NCBI GenBank assembly: GCA_002336085.1
Contig: DDEH01000098.1
Span: 1 to 11,069, forward strand
Origin: Flavobacteriales bacterium UBA1959
Lineage (GTDB): Bacteria > Bacteroidota > Bacteroidia > Flavobacteriales_D > Sanyastnellaceae
Direction: 5' to 3'
Length of the DNA stretch: 11,069 nt
Made by a program: the position numbers and the translations under genes
Part shown: piece by piece, positions 1 to 6,900 of the stretch
Layout of the letters: each line of letters opens with the position of its first letter
Position numbering within the stretch: the first letter of the stretch is position 1
Notes under the pieces: model-generated
What the model was told of the DNA's origin: nothing
Databases searched by the model: none
The model's input: the letters and a program-made list of their open reading frames with translations, nothing else

Positions 1-495
1 TACAGTGCAGTTTGGCACTTCAATGTCACGAACACGAGCGCTATCACCAATGACCAAATCACTGATATCAACAGTGATTGCTTCTGGCAAATCTTGAATC
101 AAACCGCGCACGGGAAGGCGGCGGAATAGCATCTGAATTCGACCGCCGTCAATGACGCCTTGGGCTGTGCCTGTTGTGCGCAAAGGCATTTCAACACGAA
201 CAGGTTTCCCATCGATGACTTGCAAAAGGTCCATGTGCACGATGCGCTCTGTTACCGGATGAAATTGAACGTCTTGAATGATGCACTTGTGCGTTGCACC
301 GTCGAGGTCCAAGTCAATTTGAAAAACGTCAGGGTTGATGACAAGCTTGGAAATTTCCAGCTCAGCAACCGAGAGGTGCTTTTGGTCTCCGCCACCGTAA
401 AGAACCACCGGTACTCGGCGGTTCAAACGCAATTGCGAAGCATCTTTTTTTCCTAAGCTCTCACGTGAAGAGCCGCTCAATGATGCAGTTTTCAT
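1..495 (-). CDS. rplY: 50S ribosomal protein L25 / Ctc-type, partial (3' end outside window)
   Basis: This protein binds 5S rRNA in the large ribosomal subunit. I translated the minus strand from the ATG at 495 and it stays open for 165 codons to the window edge, so the C-terminus is missing. The start reads MKTASLSGSSRESLGKKDAS, followed by RRVPVVLYGGG, the usual L25 opening. Residues of about 5-90 form the 5S-binding L25 domain (including HLSV, and HPVTERIVHMDLLQV at its end). Residues of about 92-165 are the beginning of the TL5/CTC-type C-terminal beta domain (KPVRVEMPLRTTG, then FRRLPVRGLIQDLP). The long form with both domains is the common one in Bacteroidetes, usually around 200 residues. 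The start lies only 2 bases after the prs stop codon, so the two genes are very probably cotranscribed. In many bacteria pth follows rplY, which would be off the left edge. Confidence 0.93.
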   Translation of the reverse strand, partial: MKTASLSGSSRESLGKKDASQLRLNRRVPVVLYGGGDQKHLSVAELEISKLVINPDVFQIDLDLDGATHKCIIQDVQFHPVTERIVHMDLLQVIDGKPVRVEMPLRTTGTAQGVIDGGRIQMLFRRLPVRGLIQDLPEAITVDISDLVIGDSARVRDIEVPNCTV

Positions 496-497
496 AA

Positions 498-1430
498 TTA
501 TTGAATTAATAAAGAATCGCTGATGGATTTATTTTCCACCAGACAGGTTAATGTTTTGGCAAACAAATCATGGACCGAGAGGACCTTGATTTTGTCAATA
601 TTTTTATTTGGATTCAGTGGGATGCTATCGGTTACCACTAATTCGGTTAGCGCGCTATCTGCGATGCGCTCATATGCAGGGCCACTGAGCACCGCATGGG
701 TACATAACGCTCTTACAGATAATGCACCATGCTCTAACATAAGCGATGCCGCCTTGGTCAAAGTTCCAGCAGTATCACACATATCATCGACCAAAACGAC
801 GTCTTTTCCCGAAACGTCTCCAATGACGGTCATGTTGTCAATTTGGTTCGCCACCTTTCTCTGCTTGTAACAAATGGCCATATCTACTCCTAATAATTTG
901 GCGTAGGAATTGGCTCGTTTTGTTCCACCTGTGTCAGGTGTTGCAATGCAGAGATTTTCAGAGTTTAACTTTTGCAAGTATGGAATGAAAATGGCGCTCG
1001 CGTAGAGATGATCCACAGGTACTTCGAAAAAGCCTTGAATCTGGTCTGCGTGGAGGTCCATCGTCATCAAACGATCAATTCCCGCTGCAGTCAACAAGTT
1101 CGCTACCAACTTTGCTCCAATTGCGACCCGTGGTTTGTCCTTTCGGTCTTGCCGTGCAAAACCGAAATAAGGAATAACTGCAATGATTCGCTTGGCGCTT
1201 GCCCGCTTCGCGGCATCGATGAGCAGCAATAGCTCCATGAGATTATCCGTCGGGGGGAAAGTGGATTGTACAATCGCAACTTCTTTTCCTCGAATGGTTT
1301 CTTCGATACTTACCGTGAATTCTCCGTCGCTGAATTTGGTTGTTTTTACAGGCACCAATTCAGTACCAAAAGCTTCTGCGACTTGTTCACCAAAAGAGAT
1401 GGATGAAGAACCGGCGAGAATTTTAAGCAT
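498..1430 (-). CDS. prs: Ribose-phosphate pyrophosphokinase (PRPP synthetase)
   Basis: The enzyme makes PRPP from ribose 5-phosphate and ATP in the cytoplasm, feeding purine, pyrimidine, NAD, histidine and tryptophan synthesis. From the chosen start it has 310 residues, close to the family norm of about 310-315. Visible motifs are FSDGE (33-37), the FARQDRK catalytic flexible-loop region (91-97), the metal-binding MDLHADQIQGFF (124-135, H127), TPDTGGTKRA (164-173), the K189 region CYKQRK, and the PRPP-binding loop VLVDDMCDTAGT (212-223). The frame is open back to an ATG at 1451, which would add MLANVSH. I prefer the ATG at 1430 because MLKILAGSSS matches how family members begin, and because the promoter upstream would start transcription at about 1457, leaving only about 6 bases before the 1451 ATG. 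No Shine-Dalgarno sequence is seen. rplY follows after 2 bases. Confidence 0.95.
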   Translation of the reverse strand: MLKILAGSSSISFGEQVAEAFGTELVPVKTTKFSDGEFTVSIEETIRGKEVAIVQSTFPPTDNLMELLLLIDAAKRASAKRIIAVIPYFGFARQDRKDKPRVAIGAKLVANLLTAAGIDRLMTMDLHADQIQGFFEVPVDHLYASAIFIPYLQKLNSENLCIATPDTGGTKRANSYAKLLGVDMAICYKQRKVANQIDNMTVIGDVSGKDVVLVDDMCDTAGTLTKAASLMLEHGALSVRALCTHAVLSGPAYERIADSALTELVVTDSIPLNPNKNIDKIKVLSVHDLFAKTLTCLVENKSISDSLLIQ

Positions 1431-1460
1431 ATGAGACACGTTGGCAAGCATTTAGGAGCA

Positions 1461-1504
1461 TGCAAATCTACGGCTTTGTTCGCGGAAAGCCAACGGGATT
1501 TGCA
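1461..1504. repeat. Nested inverted repeat covering the prs promoter
   Basis: TGCAAATC (1461-1468) is repeated exactly inverted as GATTTGCA (1497-1504). Inside it GGCTTT (1472-1477) pairs with AAAGCC (1486-1491). The two dyads share almost the same centre (about 1482) and span the whole -33 to -7 region of the proposed promoter. Because the site lies upstream of the expected transcription start, a DNA operator is more likely than an RNA leader hairpin. No T-run follows, so it is not an intrinsic terminator. An 8-base inverted repeat can arise by chance in a spacer this size. Confidence 0.35.
1463..1493 (-). promoter_or_regulatory. Probable prs-rplY promoter of the Bacteroidetes type
   Basis: Read on the minus strand, TTG (1493-1491), a 20-base spacer, then TAGATTTG (1470-1463) match the Bacteroidetes sigma-ABfr consensus of a -33 TTG/TTTG and a -7 TAnnTTTG box. 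Transcription would start near 1457. The site lies in the 274-base spacer between rprY and prs (1431-1704). That spacer otherwise shows no tRNA, no clear terminator and only short unconvincing frames. It suggests that prs-rplY has its own promoter rather than depending on rprXY. The match is read by eye. Confidence 0.6.
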
Positions 1505-1704
1505 ATTGTCGAACAGAATTCAACGGATGGGAAAACGCACTGGAACTGTACAGGTCACTGCCGCAGTCCGACATTGTTGTGAGCCGGCCCCTAATTGCGA
1601 ATTTCAATCCAACGCAGCGAGCGTTAATTTGTCCAGATCCTTTGGGGAAATTTTGAGAATGGCAATTGGAAATAGCGCCATATTCGTTATCGCTAAACTG
1701 CAGA

Positions 1705-2412
1705 TTACTCCGGCAGAATCATCTTGAAGCCCTTGCCGTGCACATTCAGTATTTGAATGCTATCGTCGGGTTTTAAATGACGTCGAAGTTTAGCGATGTA
1801 GACATCCATCGATCTCCCGTTAAAATAATTTGGGTCACCCCAAATGGACTTTAACGCATAGGTACGCTCCAATAAGTTATTGCGGTGTTTACAAAGCAGG
1901 AATAGCAATTCGTTTTCTTTGGTCGTGAGGCGCTGTTCCGAGCCATCGCTTTGCCTCAGAATCTGAGTGTTGTAGTTGAATTGGAAGGAAGCGATAGCGA
2001 TTTCCCCAACTTTTTCTTCACCGTCAGGCAAAGCTGCACTTCGGCGCAAAATGGCTTGAATTCGCACCAATAACTCCTCCATACTGAAGGGCTTAGTCAT
2101 GTAATCATCAGCACCAACTTTGAACCCCTCCAGGGTGTCTTCTTTGGAAGAGCGAGCGGTGAGAAATAGGATGGGAAGGTGCTTGTTTTCTCGGCGAATT
2201 TCTTCCGCAACTTGGTAGCCATCTTTGCGCGGCATCATCACATCAAGAATGATGAAGTCAAACGCATTGCGATGAAATTCCTTCAATCCCTCAACGCCAT
2301 CTTTGGCCCATGTGGTTTCGAATCCCTTTGCTTTTAGGTAATCGGATAGCAAGCGCCCCAAATTTGGGTCGTCTTCGCAAAGCAGAATGCTAAGTTGGTT
2401 TGAATCGCTCAT
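1705..2412 (-). CDS. rprY: OmpR/PhoB-family response regulator, RprY type
   Basis: This is a DNA-binding response regulator of 235 residues, typical for the OmpR family. The receiver domain (about 7-125) has acidic pocket residues E13/D14/D15, phospho-acceptor D57 in FIILDVMMP, T85 and K107 in YMTKPFSMEELL. The winged-helix output domain (about 138-234) carries LTTKENELLFLLCKH, YALKSIWGD and RSMDVYIAKLRRHL, and ends in HGKGFKM. Wording such as LLCEDDPNLG, DYMTKPFSMEEL and NYFNGRSMDVYI closely resembles RprY of Bacteroides as I remember it. The gene starts 20 bases downstream of the rprX stop and is surely cotranscribed with it. The targets cannot be read from the sequence. RprXY was first described in Bacteroides fragilis in connection with tetracycline regulation, but it is widespread in Bacteroidetes, so that role should not be assumed here. 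Confidence 0.93.
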   Translation of the reverse strand: MSDSNQLSILLCEDDPNLGRLLSDYLKAKGFETTWAKDGVEGLKEFHRNAFDFIILDVMMPRKDGYQVAEEIRRENKHLPILFLTARSSKEDTLEGFKVGADDYMTKPFSMEELLVRIQAILRRSAALPDGEEKVGEIAIASFQFNYNTQILRQSDGSEQRLTTKENELLFLLCKHRNNLLERTYALKSIWGDPNYFNGRSMDVYIAKLRRHLKPDDSIQILNVHGKGFKMILPE

Positions 2413-2432
2413 ACGTGATGTTTCCTCTAATG

Positions 2433-3758
2433 TTATTTTTCTGGCTTTTCTCGTCGCAAGTTCAAAATGAACGTGCTGCCCTTCCTTGGCTCGCTTTCAA
2501 CTTGAATTGTGCCTCGGTGCCGGTCTACTACTGTTTTTATGTAGCTGAGCCCGAGCCCGAAACCTTTCACGTCGTGAACATTCCCGGTAGGAACACGATA
2601 GAGTCTATCAAAGACCTTGCCTAAATGTTCTTTGGCAATACCAATGCCGTTGTCTTGGAAACGCAGTTCCACGCCTTCTGTTGTGTTTAGAGAAGTTATT
2701 TTTAGATGTAATTCTCCTTCTGCATACTTTAGAGCGTTGTCAATTAGGTTGAAAACGACATTGCTCAGGTGCGTGCGATCGGCGTAGACAAGGGCGTTAT
2801 CAGCCTCCAATTCCAAGTCGACCTTGCCTCCTCGTTTTCGAACCTGGATGGCGACGTTTTTCAGAACTTCCCGAAGCAAGTCATGCAAATTTAGGGTTTG
2901 CATGTGCAGCTGCATCTTTCCGGATTCCGCCAAACTTGCCTGCAACACATTCTCGACCAACAAGCCCAGCCGCTTGTTTTCCTCATAAATCAGGCCCACA
3001 TAATAATTGAAGCTCTCAGCATCTTTCTGCATATCTGGATCTTTGAGCGCTTCCGAAGCCAGACCAATCGTACTGATAGGTGTTTTCAATTCGTGGGTGA
3101 GATTGTTCATGAGATCACGACGAATGCGGTCGATGCGTTTGTTTCTAGCGGCACCGGTTACGGCGGAGAAAACACCCCACGCCAAAATTGCAATCATCAA
3201 TCCCGTAAGAGCGAATTGAGCCAGCATTTCATGCAATAAGTAGCGGTTCATTTTTGGAAAATGAATGCGCAGACTGAGGGCTTCAATGGCCGCTTTGTAT
3301 GATGTATTCTCGAGAGCATCACGGAACTCATCATCCTCACTGCGCAGCTTTACCGGTTGACCGTACCGGTCAAAAATGGAGACGATGACAGGGATGTCAA
3401 TTCCGTGTGCGGTGAGAATAACAGGGACTAAACTGTCAATTTTCAGCGCTTCGACCCTATTGAGCATGCGCGTTTCGGAGTTATCCAAGCTGGACCCCAT
3501 GCCTGACGAGGACGTGACCAAATCGCTTTCTTTCGATTCCGAAATGGCTTCCAAATCTATTTGTAGCATGTCCGCAGAAGGGCGCGTGAGCAACTCGGAA
3601 ATTTGATTGAGCGAATGCTGGACATTGTCATCAAAAATCTGTTGCCTCATCTTTACGGAAGAGCGCAGCCAGACCACTTGAACGGTACTCATGGTGACCA
3701 AGGCAAAAACCATGGCTCCTGCGAACCAAGGAAAAACAAATGGCTTTCTACTTCTCAT
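2433..3758 (-). CDS. rprX: Membrane sensor histidine kinase, RprX type
   Basis: This inner-membrane sensor kinase of 441 residues is the partner of the response regulator directly downstream. The first membrane segment is at about 7-30. An extracytoplasmic region of about 145 residues follows (31-175), without a recognisable named sensor fold. The second membrane segment is at about 178-202. The HisKA dimerisation domain follows with the phospho-acceptor H222 in NNLTHELKTPIS. The ATPase domain shows the N box (NVVFNLIDNALKY, 333-345), G1 box (DNGIGI, 369-374), F region (VFDRLYRV) and G2 box (GFGLGL, 399-404). There is no HAMP domain between the second membrane segment and HisKA, which is usual for RprX. 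All catalytic motifs are intact. It is the first gene of the rprX-rprY unit and diverges from dnaG across about 207 bases. The signal it senses is not evident. Confidence 0.92.
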   Translation of the reverse strand: MRSRKPFVFPWFAGAMVFALVTMSTVQVVWLRSSVKMRQQIFDDNVQHSLNQISELLTRPSADMLQIDLEAISESKESDLVTSSSGMGSSLDNSETRMLNRVEALKIDSLVPVILTAHGIDIPVIVSIFDRYGQPVKLRSEDDEFRDALENTSYKAAIEALSLRIHFPKMNRYLLHEMLAQFALTGLMIAILAWGVFSAVTGAARNKRIDRIRRDLMNNLTHELKTPISTIGLASEALKDPDMQKDAESFNYYVGLIYEENKRLGLLVENVLQASLAESGKMQLHMQTLNLHDLLREVLKNVAIQVRKRGGKVDLELEADNALVYADRTHLSNVVFNLIDNALKYAEGELHLKITSLNTTEGVELRFQDNGIGIAKEHLGKVFDRLYRVPTGNVHDVKGFGLGLSYIKTVVDRHRGTIQVESEPRKGSTFILNLRREKPEK

Positions 3759-3768
3759 AGTGTTCCCA

Positions 3769-3776
3769 CAAAGTTA
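3769..3776 (-). promoter_or_regulatory. Possible -7 box (TAACTTTG) for rprX
   Basis: On the minus strand TAACTTTG fits the Bacteroidetes -7 consensus TAnnTTTG. It lies 10 bases before the rprX ATG, so the transcript would be nearly leaderless. There is no TTG about 20 bases further upstream, so only half of the promoter is convincing. Confidence 0.3.
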
Positions 3777-3936
3777 CACGGACTCGCTCCTTCACCACCG
3801 ACGGCTTGAAAAATGCAACAAGCCTTAACAGTTATCGTTGCCATGCCATGAAAGCACTGGATTGCAAAGACTTGCGTGGAATAAGGATTCAGATTATTTT
3901 GCACGGTAATCGTGTCCATGTGCCATGCCGAGGGCT

Positions 3937-3944
3937 TACATTTG
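3937..3944 (+). promoter_or_regulatory. Possible -7 box (TACATTTG) for dnaG-mscS
   Basis: TACATTTG is a full match to the TAnnTTTG -7 element, with a start of transcription expected near 3951, about 15 bases before the preferred dnaG ATG at 3966. A -33 TTG at the expected distance is absent. The 15-base string TTACATTTGATATTC (3936-3950) occurs again exactly at 10915-10929, where it lies within a complete promoter match. This supports a promoter role and rules against the longer dnaG frame beginning at 3912. Confidence 0.45.
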
Positions 3945-3965
3945 ATATTCGCTGAACTCCAAACC

Positions 3966-6044
3966 ATGATCCCTGCTCAAACCGTCGATTTGGTGATGCA
4001 GACTGCCTTGATAGAAGAGGTGGTTGGGGATTACGTGGAACTTAAAAAATCAGGGAGTTCATTTCGGGGGTTAAGCCCGTTCACGAATGAGAAGACTCCG
4101 TCTTTTTACGTGTTGCCTGAAAAGGGGATTTTCAAATGTTTTTCCAGTGGGAAAGGAGGGAGTGTCGTGACTTTTTTGATGGAATTGGAAAAGCTAAGCT
4201 TTCCAGAGGCTATCAAACAATTGGCCCAGCGCTACGGGATTGAAATCGAGGAGCAAGAAATCACTCCTGAGCAGCATCAGGCCAGGACTGAGCGAGAGAG
4301 TTTGTTGGCTTTGAACGCATGGGCGCAAAAGTGGCTAACGGATCAAATGCTTGAAACGGATGAAGGGAAGGCCATTGCATTGTCGTATTTTGAGTCCAGA
4401 GGCTTTCGAAAACCTGTTTTGGACAAATTTAAAATTGGTTATTGCCCCGATTCCTGGGATTCAATGAGTCAGGCGGCACTGGATTCAGGCTATGAAAAGG
4501 ATCGATTGTTGACGCTTGGACTCGTAAAAGAGACAGACGGAAAGCCATGGGACTTTTTCAAGGGCCGTGTGATGTTCCCAATCCGAGATGTGACCGGAAG
4601 AACCATTGCTTTCGGCGGCCGAACCTTGCGCAGCGATAAGAAAATCGCGAAATATTTTAACAGCCCCGAGAGCCCACTATATCACAAAGGAAAGGTGCTC
4701 TTTGGACTGCATTTGGCAAAGCCAGCAATCACCAAAGAAGACCGCGTATTGTTGGTGGAAGGCTATACGGATGTAATGGCCATGCACCAGGCGGGAATTG
4801 AAAATGTGGTGTCGTCGAGTGGAACAGCCTTGACAGTGGACCAGATCAAGTTGATTCGGCGCTACACCAAAAACGTAACTGTTTTATTTGATGGCGACGA
4901 CGCGGGGATTCGAGCTTCTCTAAGAGGAACTGATTTGCTGCTTGCTGAAGGACTCAATGTCCAAGTGGTGCTGTTTCCGGACGGTGATGACCCGGACAGT
5001 TTCAGTAAAAAGGTACCTACGGAGACTTTGGTTCGTCACATTTCGGAGGAGGCCAAAGATTTTGTAGCCTTCAAATTGGAATTGTTGGCACGCGAGGCGG
5101 GGGATGATCCCGTGCTCAAATCAGAAATGATCCATAGCATCATTGAATCCATTGCAGCCATTCCTGATGGTATTCAGCAAGGGGTTTATTTAAAGCTTGC
5201 GGCAGAAGAGTTGTCCATGTCGGAGGAATTGCTGCAGCTTGAGCTTAGCAAAGTTCAACGAAAGCGACTGCTGGATCAGCAAAAAGCAGAAAAACGCGAC
5301 GCCTTCCGTCAGCGGAAAGGGTTTGACGTGCGTTCTTCATCGCCCCCATCGTCCAACCTTCAAGTGCCGGCTGATTGGAGTGATGAAAAGGGTTTCGATG
5401 CGAATCAGGCCGAGACGATTGGACAAGACCCCACTCTTGCTCATCGAGATTTATTGGAAGCGGATTTGATTCGATTGCTACTGCTCTATGGCTCAGAATC
5501 GATTCACATTGAAGCCCCAGATTCCAATGAGGACGATACAAAGAATGAACCGAAAGAATCAACAGTGGTCTCATTTGCAGAGTTCGCAGCACATCATTTT
5601 GAAGGGCTCGACATAGCATTTAAAAATGCATCATGTCAGTCTATTTGGGCGGTGTTTGAAGCGGCTTTGGATTCGGGTAAATTACCGGAACTGGATACTT
5701 TCTTAAAGCATGAGGACCCGAAGCTTCAAGCGTTTGTTGCGGATGCCGTGGTGCAGAAGGATATAGTGAGTGAGCGTTGGGGAGAGGTTCACCAGATATA
5801 TCCCGCTCGGGAAAAGGATCAACTGAAGAAGGCTTTGATGGATGCACTTCACCATTTGAAATTGAATCAAAACCGTTTGGAGAGTAGTGAAGTTCAATTG
5901 AAATTGGCGGCCCTATCAGAAGCCATCAATAATGGCGAAGAAACAGCAATTGCGGGCCTGCGTGACATGCTTGAACGCCGGAAAGCACTCGATGTGCAAA
6001 AGACAAAAATCGCGAGTTATTTCGGGGTTGCCATTTTACCATAA
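3966..6044 (+). CDS. dnaG: DNA primase DnaG, zinc-ligand-depleted form
   Basis: This primase lays down RNA primers for the replication fork. It has 692 residues from the chosen start MIPAQTVDLVMQ; the frame extends back to 3912, but the extra 18 residues are unlike the family and precede the likely transcription start. The N-terminal CHC2-like domain (about 1-95) keeps GLSPFTNEKTPSF and FKCFSSGKGGSVVTFLME. The usual four ligands C-x2-H and C-x2-C read S37, T40, C58 and S61, so only one is left. The catalytic core follows (about 120-330) with the RNA-polymerase basic region (FKGRVMFPIRD, FGGRTL), TOPRIM E265 in LLVEGYTDVM, D309/D311 in LFDGDDAG, and DGDDPDSF (339-346). The C-terminal part (about 430-692), where the helicase-binding domain would be, is charged and poorly conserved. 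It is not next to rpsU or rpoD here; mscS follows after 10 bases, with likely cotranscription. Confidence 0.95.
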   Translation: MIPAQTVDLVMQTALIEEVVGDYVELKKSGSSFRGLSPFTNEKTPSFYVLPEKGIFKCFSSGKGGSVVTFLMELEKLSFPEAIKQLAQRYGIEIEEQEITPEQHQARTERESLLALNAWAQKWLTDQMLETDEGKAIALSYFESRGFRKPVLDKFKIGYCPDSWDSMSQAALDSGYEKDRLLTLGLVKETDGKPWDFFKGRVMFPIRDVTGRTIAFGGRTLRSDKKIAKYFNSPESPLYHKGKVLFGLHLAKPAITKEDRVLLVEGYTDVMAMHQAGIENVVSSSGTALTVDQIKLIRRYTKNVTVLFDGDDAGIRASLRGTDLLLAEGLNVQVVLFPDGDDPDSFSKKVPTETLVRHISEEAKDFVAFKLELLAREAGDDPVLKSEMIHSIIESIAAIPDGIQQGVYLKLAAEELSMSEELLQLELSKVQRKRLLDQQKAEKRDAFRQRKGFDVRSSSPPSSNLQVPADWSDEKGFDANQAETIGQDPTLAHRDLLEADLIRLLLLYGSESIHIEAPDSNEDDTKNEPKESTVVSFAEFAAHHFEGLDIAFKNASCQSIWAVFEAALDSGKLPELDTFLKHEDPKLQAFVADAVVQKDIVSERWGEVHQIYPAREKDQLKKALMDALHHLKLNQNRLESSEVQLKLAALSEAINNGEETAIAGLRDMLERRKALDVQKTKIASYFGVAILP

Positions 6045-6054
6045 TTCCGAATCA

Positions 6055-6894
6055 ATGAAGGAAATTTTAAGTGCTGGATTTCAATTGGGAGAGCATCACT
6101 TTACGCTTGCGTCTGTGCTGCAGATCCTTGCGGTTTTGAGTGTCGCTCAAGTGATATTTTGGACGATCCGAGCGGCGATAAGAAGGATTTTCAAAAATTC
6201 TGGTATGGAGGAAGGCACCCGTTTCATGATCATGCGCTTGCTTCGTACAATTATTTATACGCTGGGGGCAATTATCGCATTGGAAACCGCAGGAGTCGAC
6301 CTCCAGGCATTGTGGTTTGGCTCAGCAGCTCTTTTGGTGGGCGTGGGAATTGGCTTGCAAAACTTCTTCAATGATGTGGTTTCTGGTTTTGTCCTTTTAT
6401 TTGAGGGAGGCGTTCGAGTCGGCGATGAGTTGGAGGTTGACGGGATGTTGGTGCGCGTGCAGCGAATCGACTTGCGTTCAACCCGAGTTATCACTCGGTA
6501 TGGCAACTTGATTGTGATGCCCAATGGACTCATATCGGGTCAAACAGTTCGAAACTTCACGCAAGGTGAGACATCTACCATGTTGAGGGTTGATGTCAGC
6601 GTAGCGTATGGGACAGATTTAGAAAAGGTAAAATCTATCTTGTTAGATGTAGCAGAAAATGAGACAGGAGTAATTCGAAAAAATGAAGTCGCTGTTATTT
6701 TTACCGACTTCGGGGATTCGGGCCTAAAGTTTAGCGTTTTATTTTGGGTCGGAGAGCCTTGGCAGCGCATGTCTATCTCGAGCAATGTGCGATTCAAAAT
6801 CAGCAAGGCGTTCGACTCGAACGGAATCACAGTTCCTTTTCCTCAGCGGGATTTGCATCTGCGGACGGGCTCAATCGAGCCTGTTCGTGAATAG
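6055..6894 (+). CDS. Small MscS-family mechanosensitive ion channel
   Basis: The product is an inner-membrane channel that would open under membrane tension and release solutes on osmotic downshock. It has 279 residues, about the size of E. coli MscS. Membrane segments are at about 16-36, 59-78 and 85-115. The third is the pore helix, rich in small residues (GSAALLVGVGIGLQNFFNDVVSG in two parts, 89-111). The beta domain follows with VGDELEVDGMLVRV and the family signature VMPNGLISGQTVRNFT (154-169). The C-terminal alpha/beta domain ends in ITVPFPQRDLHLR (258-270), a common MscS ending. The frame is open back to 5932 inside dnaG, but those 41 residues are shadow sequence. MKEILSAGF at 6055, 10 bases after the dnaG stop, is the natural start. 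No Shine-Dalgarno sequence is seen. The gene ends 6 bases from the convergent recJ stop. Confidence 0.9.
   Translation: MKEILSAGFQLGEHHFTLASVLQILAVLSVAQVIFWTIRAAIRRIFKNSGMEEGTRFMIMRLLRTIIYTLGAIIALETAGVDLQALWFGSAALLVGVGIGLQNFFNDVVSGFVLLFEGGVRVGDELEVDGMLVRVQRIDLRSTRVITRYGNLIVMPNGLISGQTVRNFTQGETSTMLRVDVSVAYGTDLEKVKSILLDVAENETGVIRKNEVAVIFTDFGDSGLKFSVLFWVGEPWQRMSISSNVRFKISKAFDSNGITVPFPQRDLHLRTGSIEPVRE
6860..6889 (+). other. Strong RNA hairpin at the 3' end of the mscS coding region
   Basis: Bases 6860-6872 pair with 6877-6889 around a four-base loop AATC (6873-6876). This gives a continuous 13-pair stem with four G-U wobbles, and GGCTC/GAGCC at the top. On the opposite strand the wobbles become A-C mismatches, so the fold favours mscS mRNA over recJ mRNA. 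The stop codon of mscS follows 2 bases later. There is no U-run, so it is not a standard intrinsic terminator. It could define the 3' end of the dnaG-mscS transcript, shield it from nucleases, or be incidental to the encoded peptide. Confidence 0.35.
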
Positions 6895-6900
6895 CGTGCT

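Noticed and set aside
523..870. Plus-strand frame of 115 codons opposite prs
   Set aside because: It is antisense to the conserved PRPP-binding loop and has no protein-like features of its own.
1461..1504. Intrinsic terminator after rprY
   Set aside because: The inverted repeat is not followed by a T-run on the minus strand and overlaps a full promoter match.
1452..1704. Possible tRNA in the rprY-prs spacer
   Set aside because: Neither strand shows a T-arm GTTCRA-type motif with matching acceptor ends.
1431..1727. Plus-strand frame of 98 codons across the rprY-prs spacer
   Set aside because: It overlaps the ends of both neighbouring genes and the prs promoter; its composition is not protein-like.
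2433..3758. HAMP domain in the sensor kinase
   Set aside because: Only about 20 residues separate the second membrane segment from the HisKA histidine, too few for a HAMP domain.
5245..5619. Minus-strand frame of 124 codons inside dnaG
   Set aside because: It overlaps the variable part of dnaG, has no domain or start signals, and dnaG itself is continuous here.
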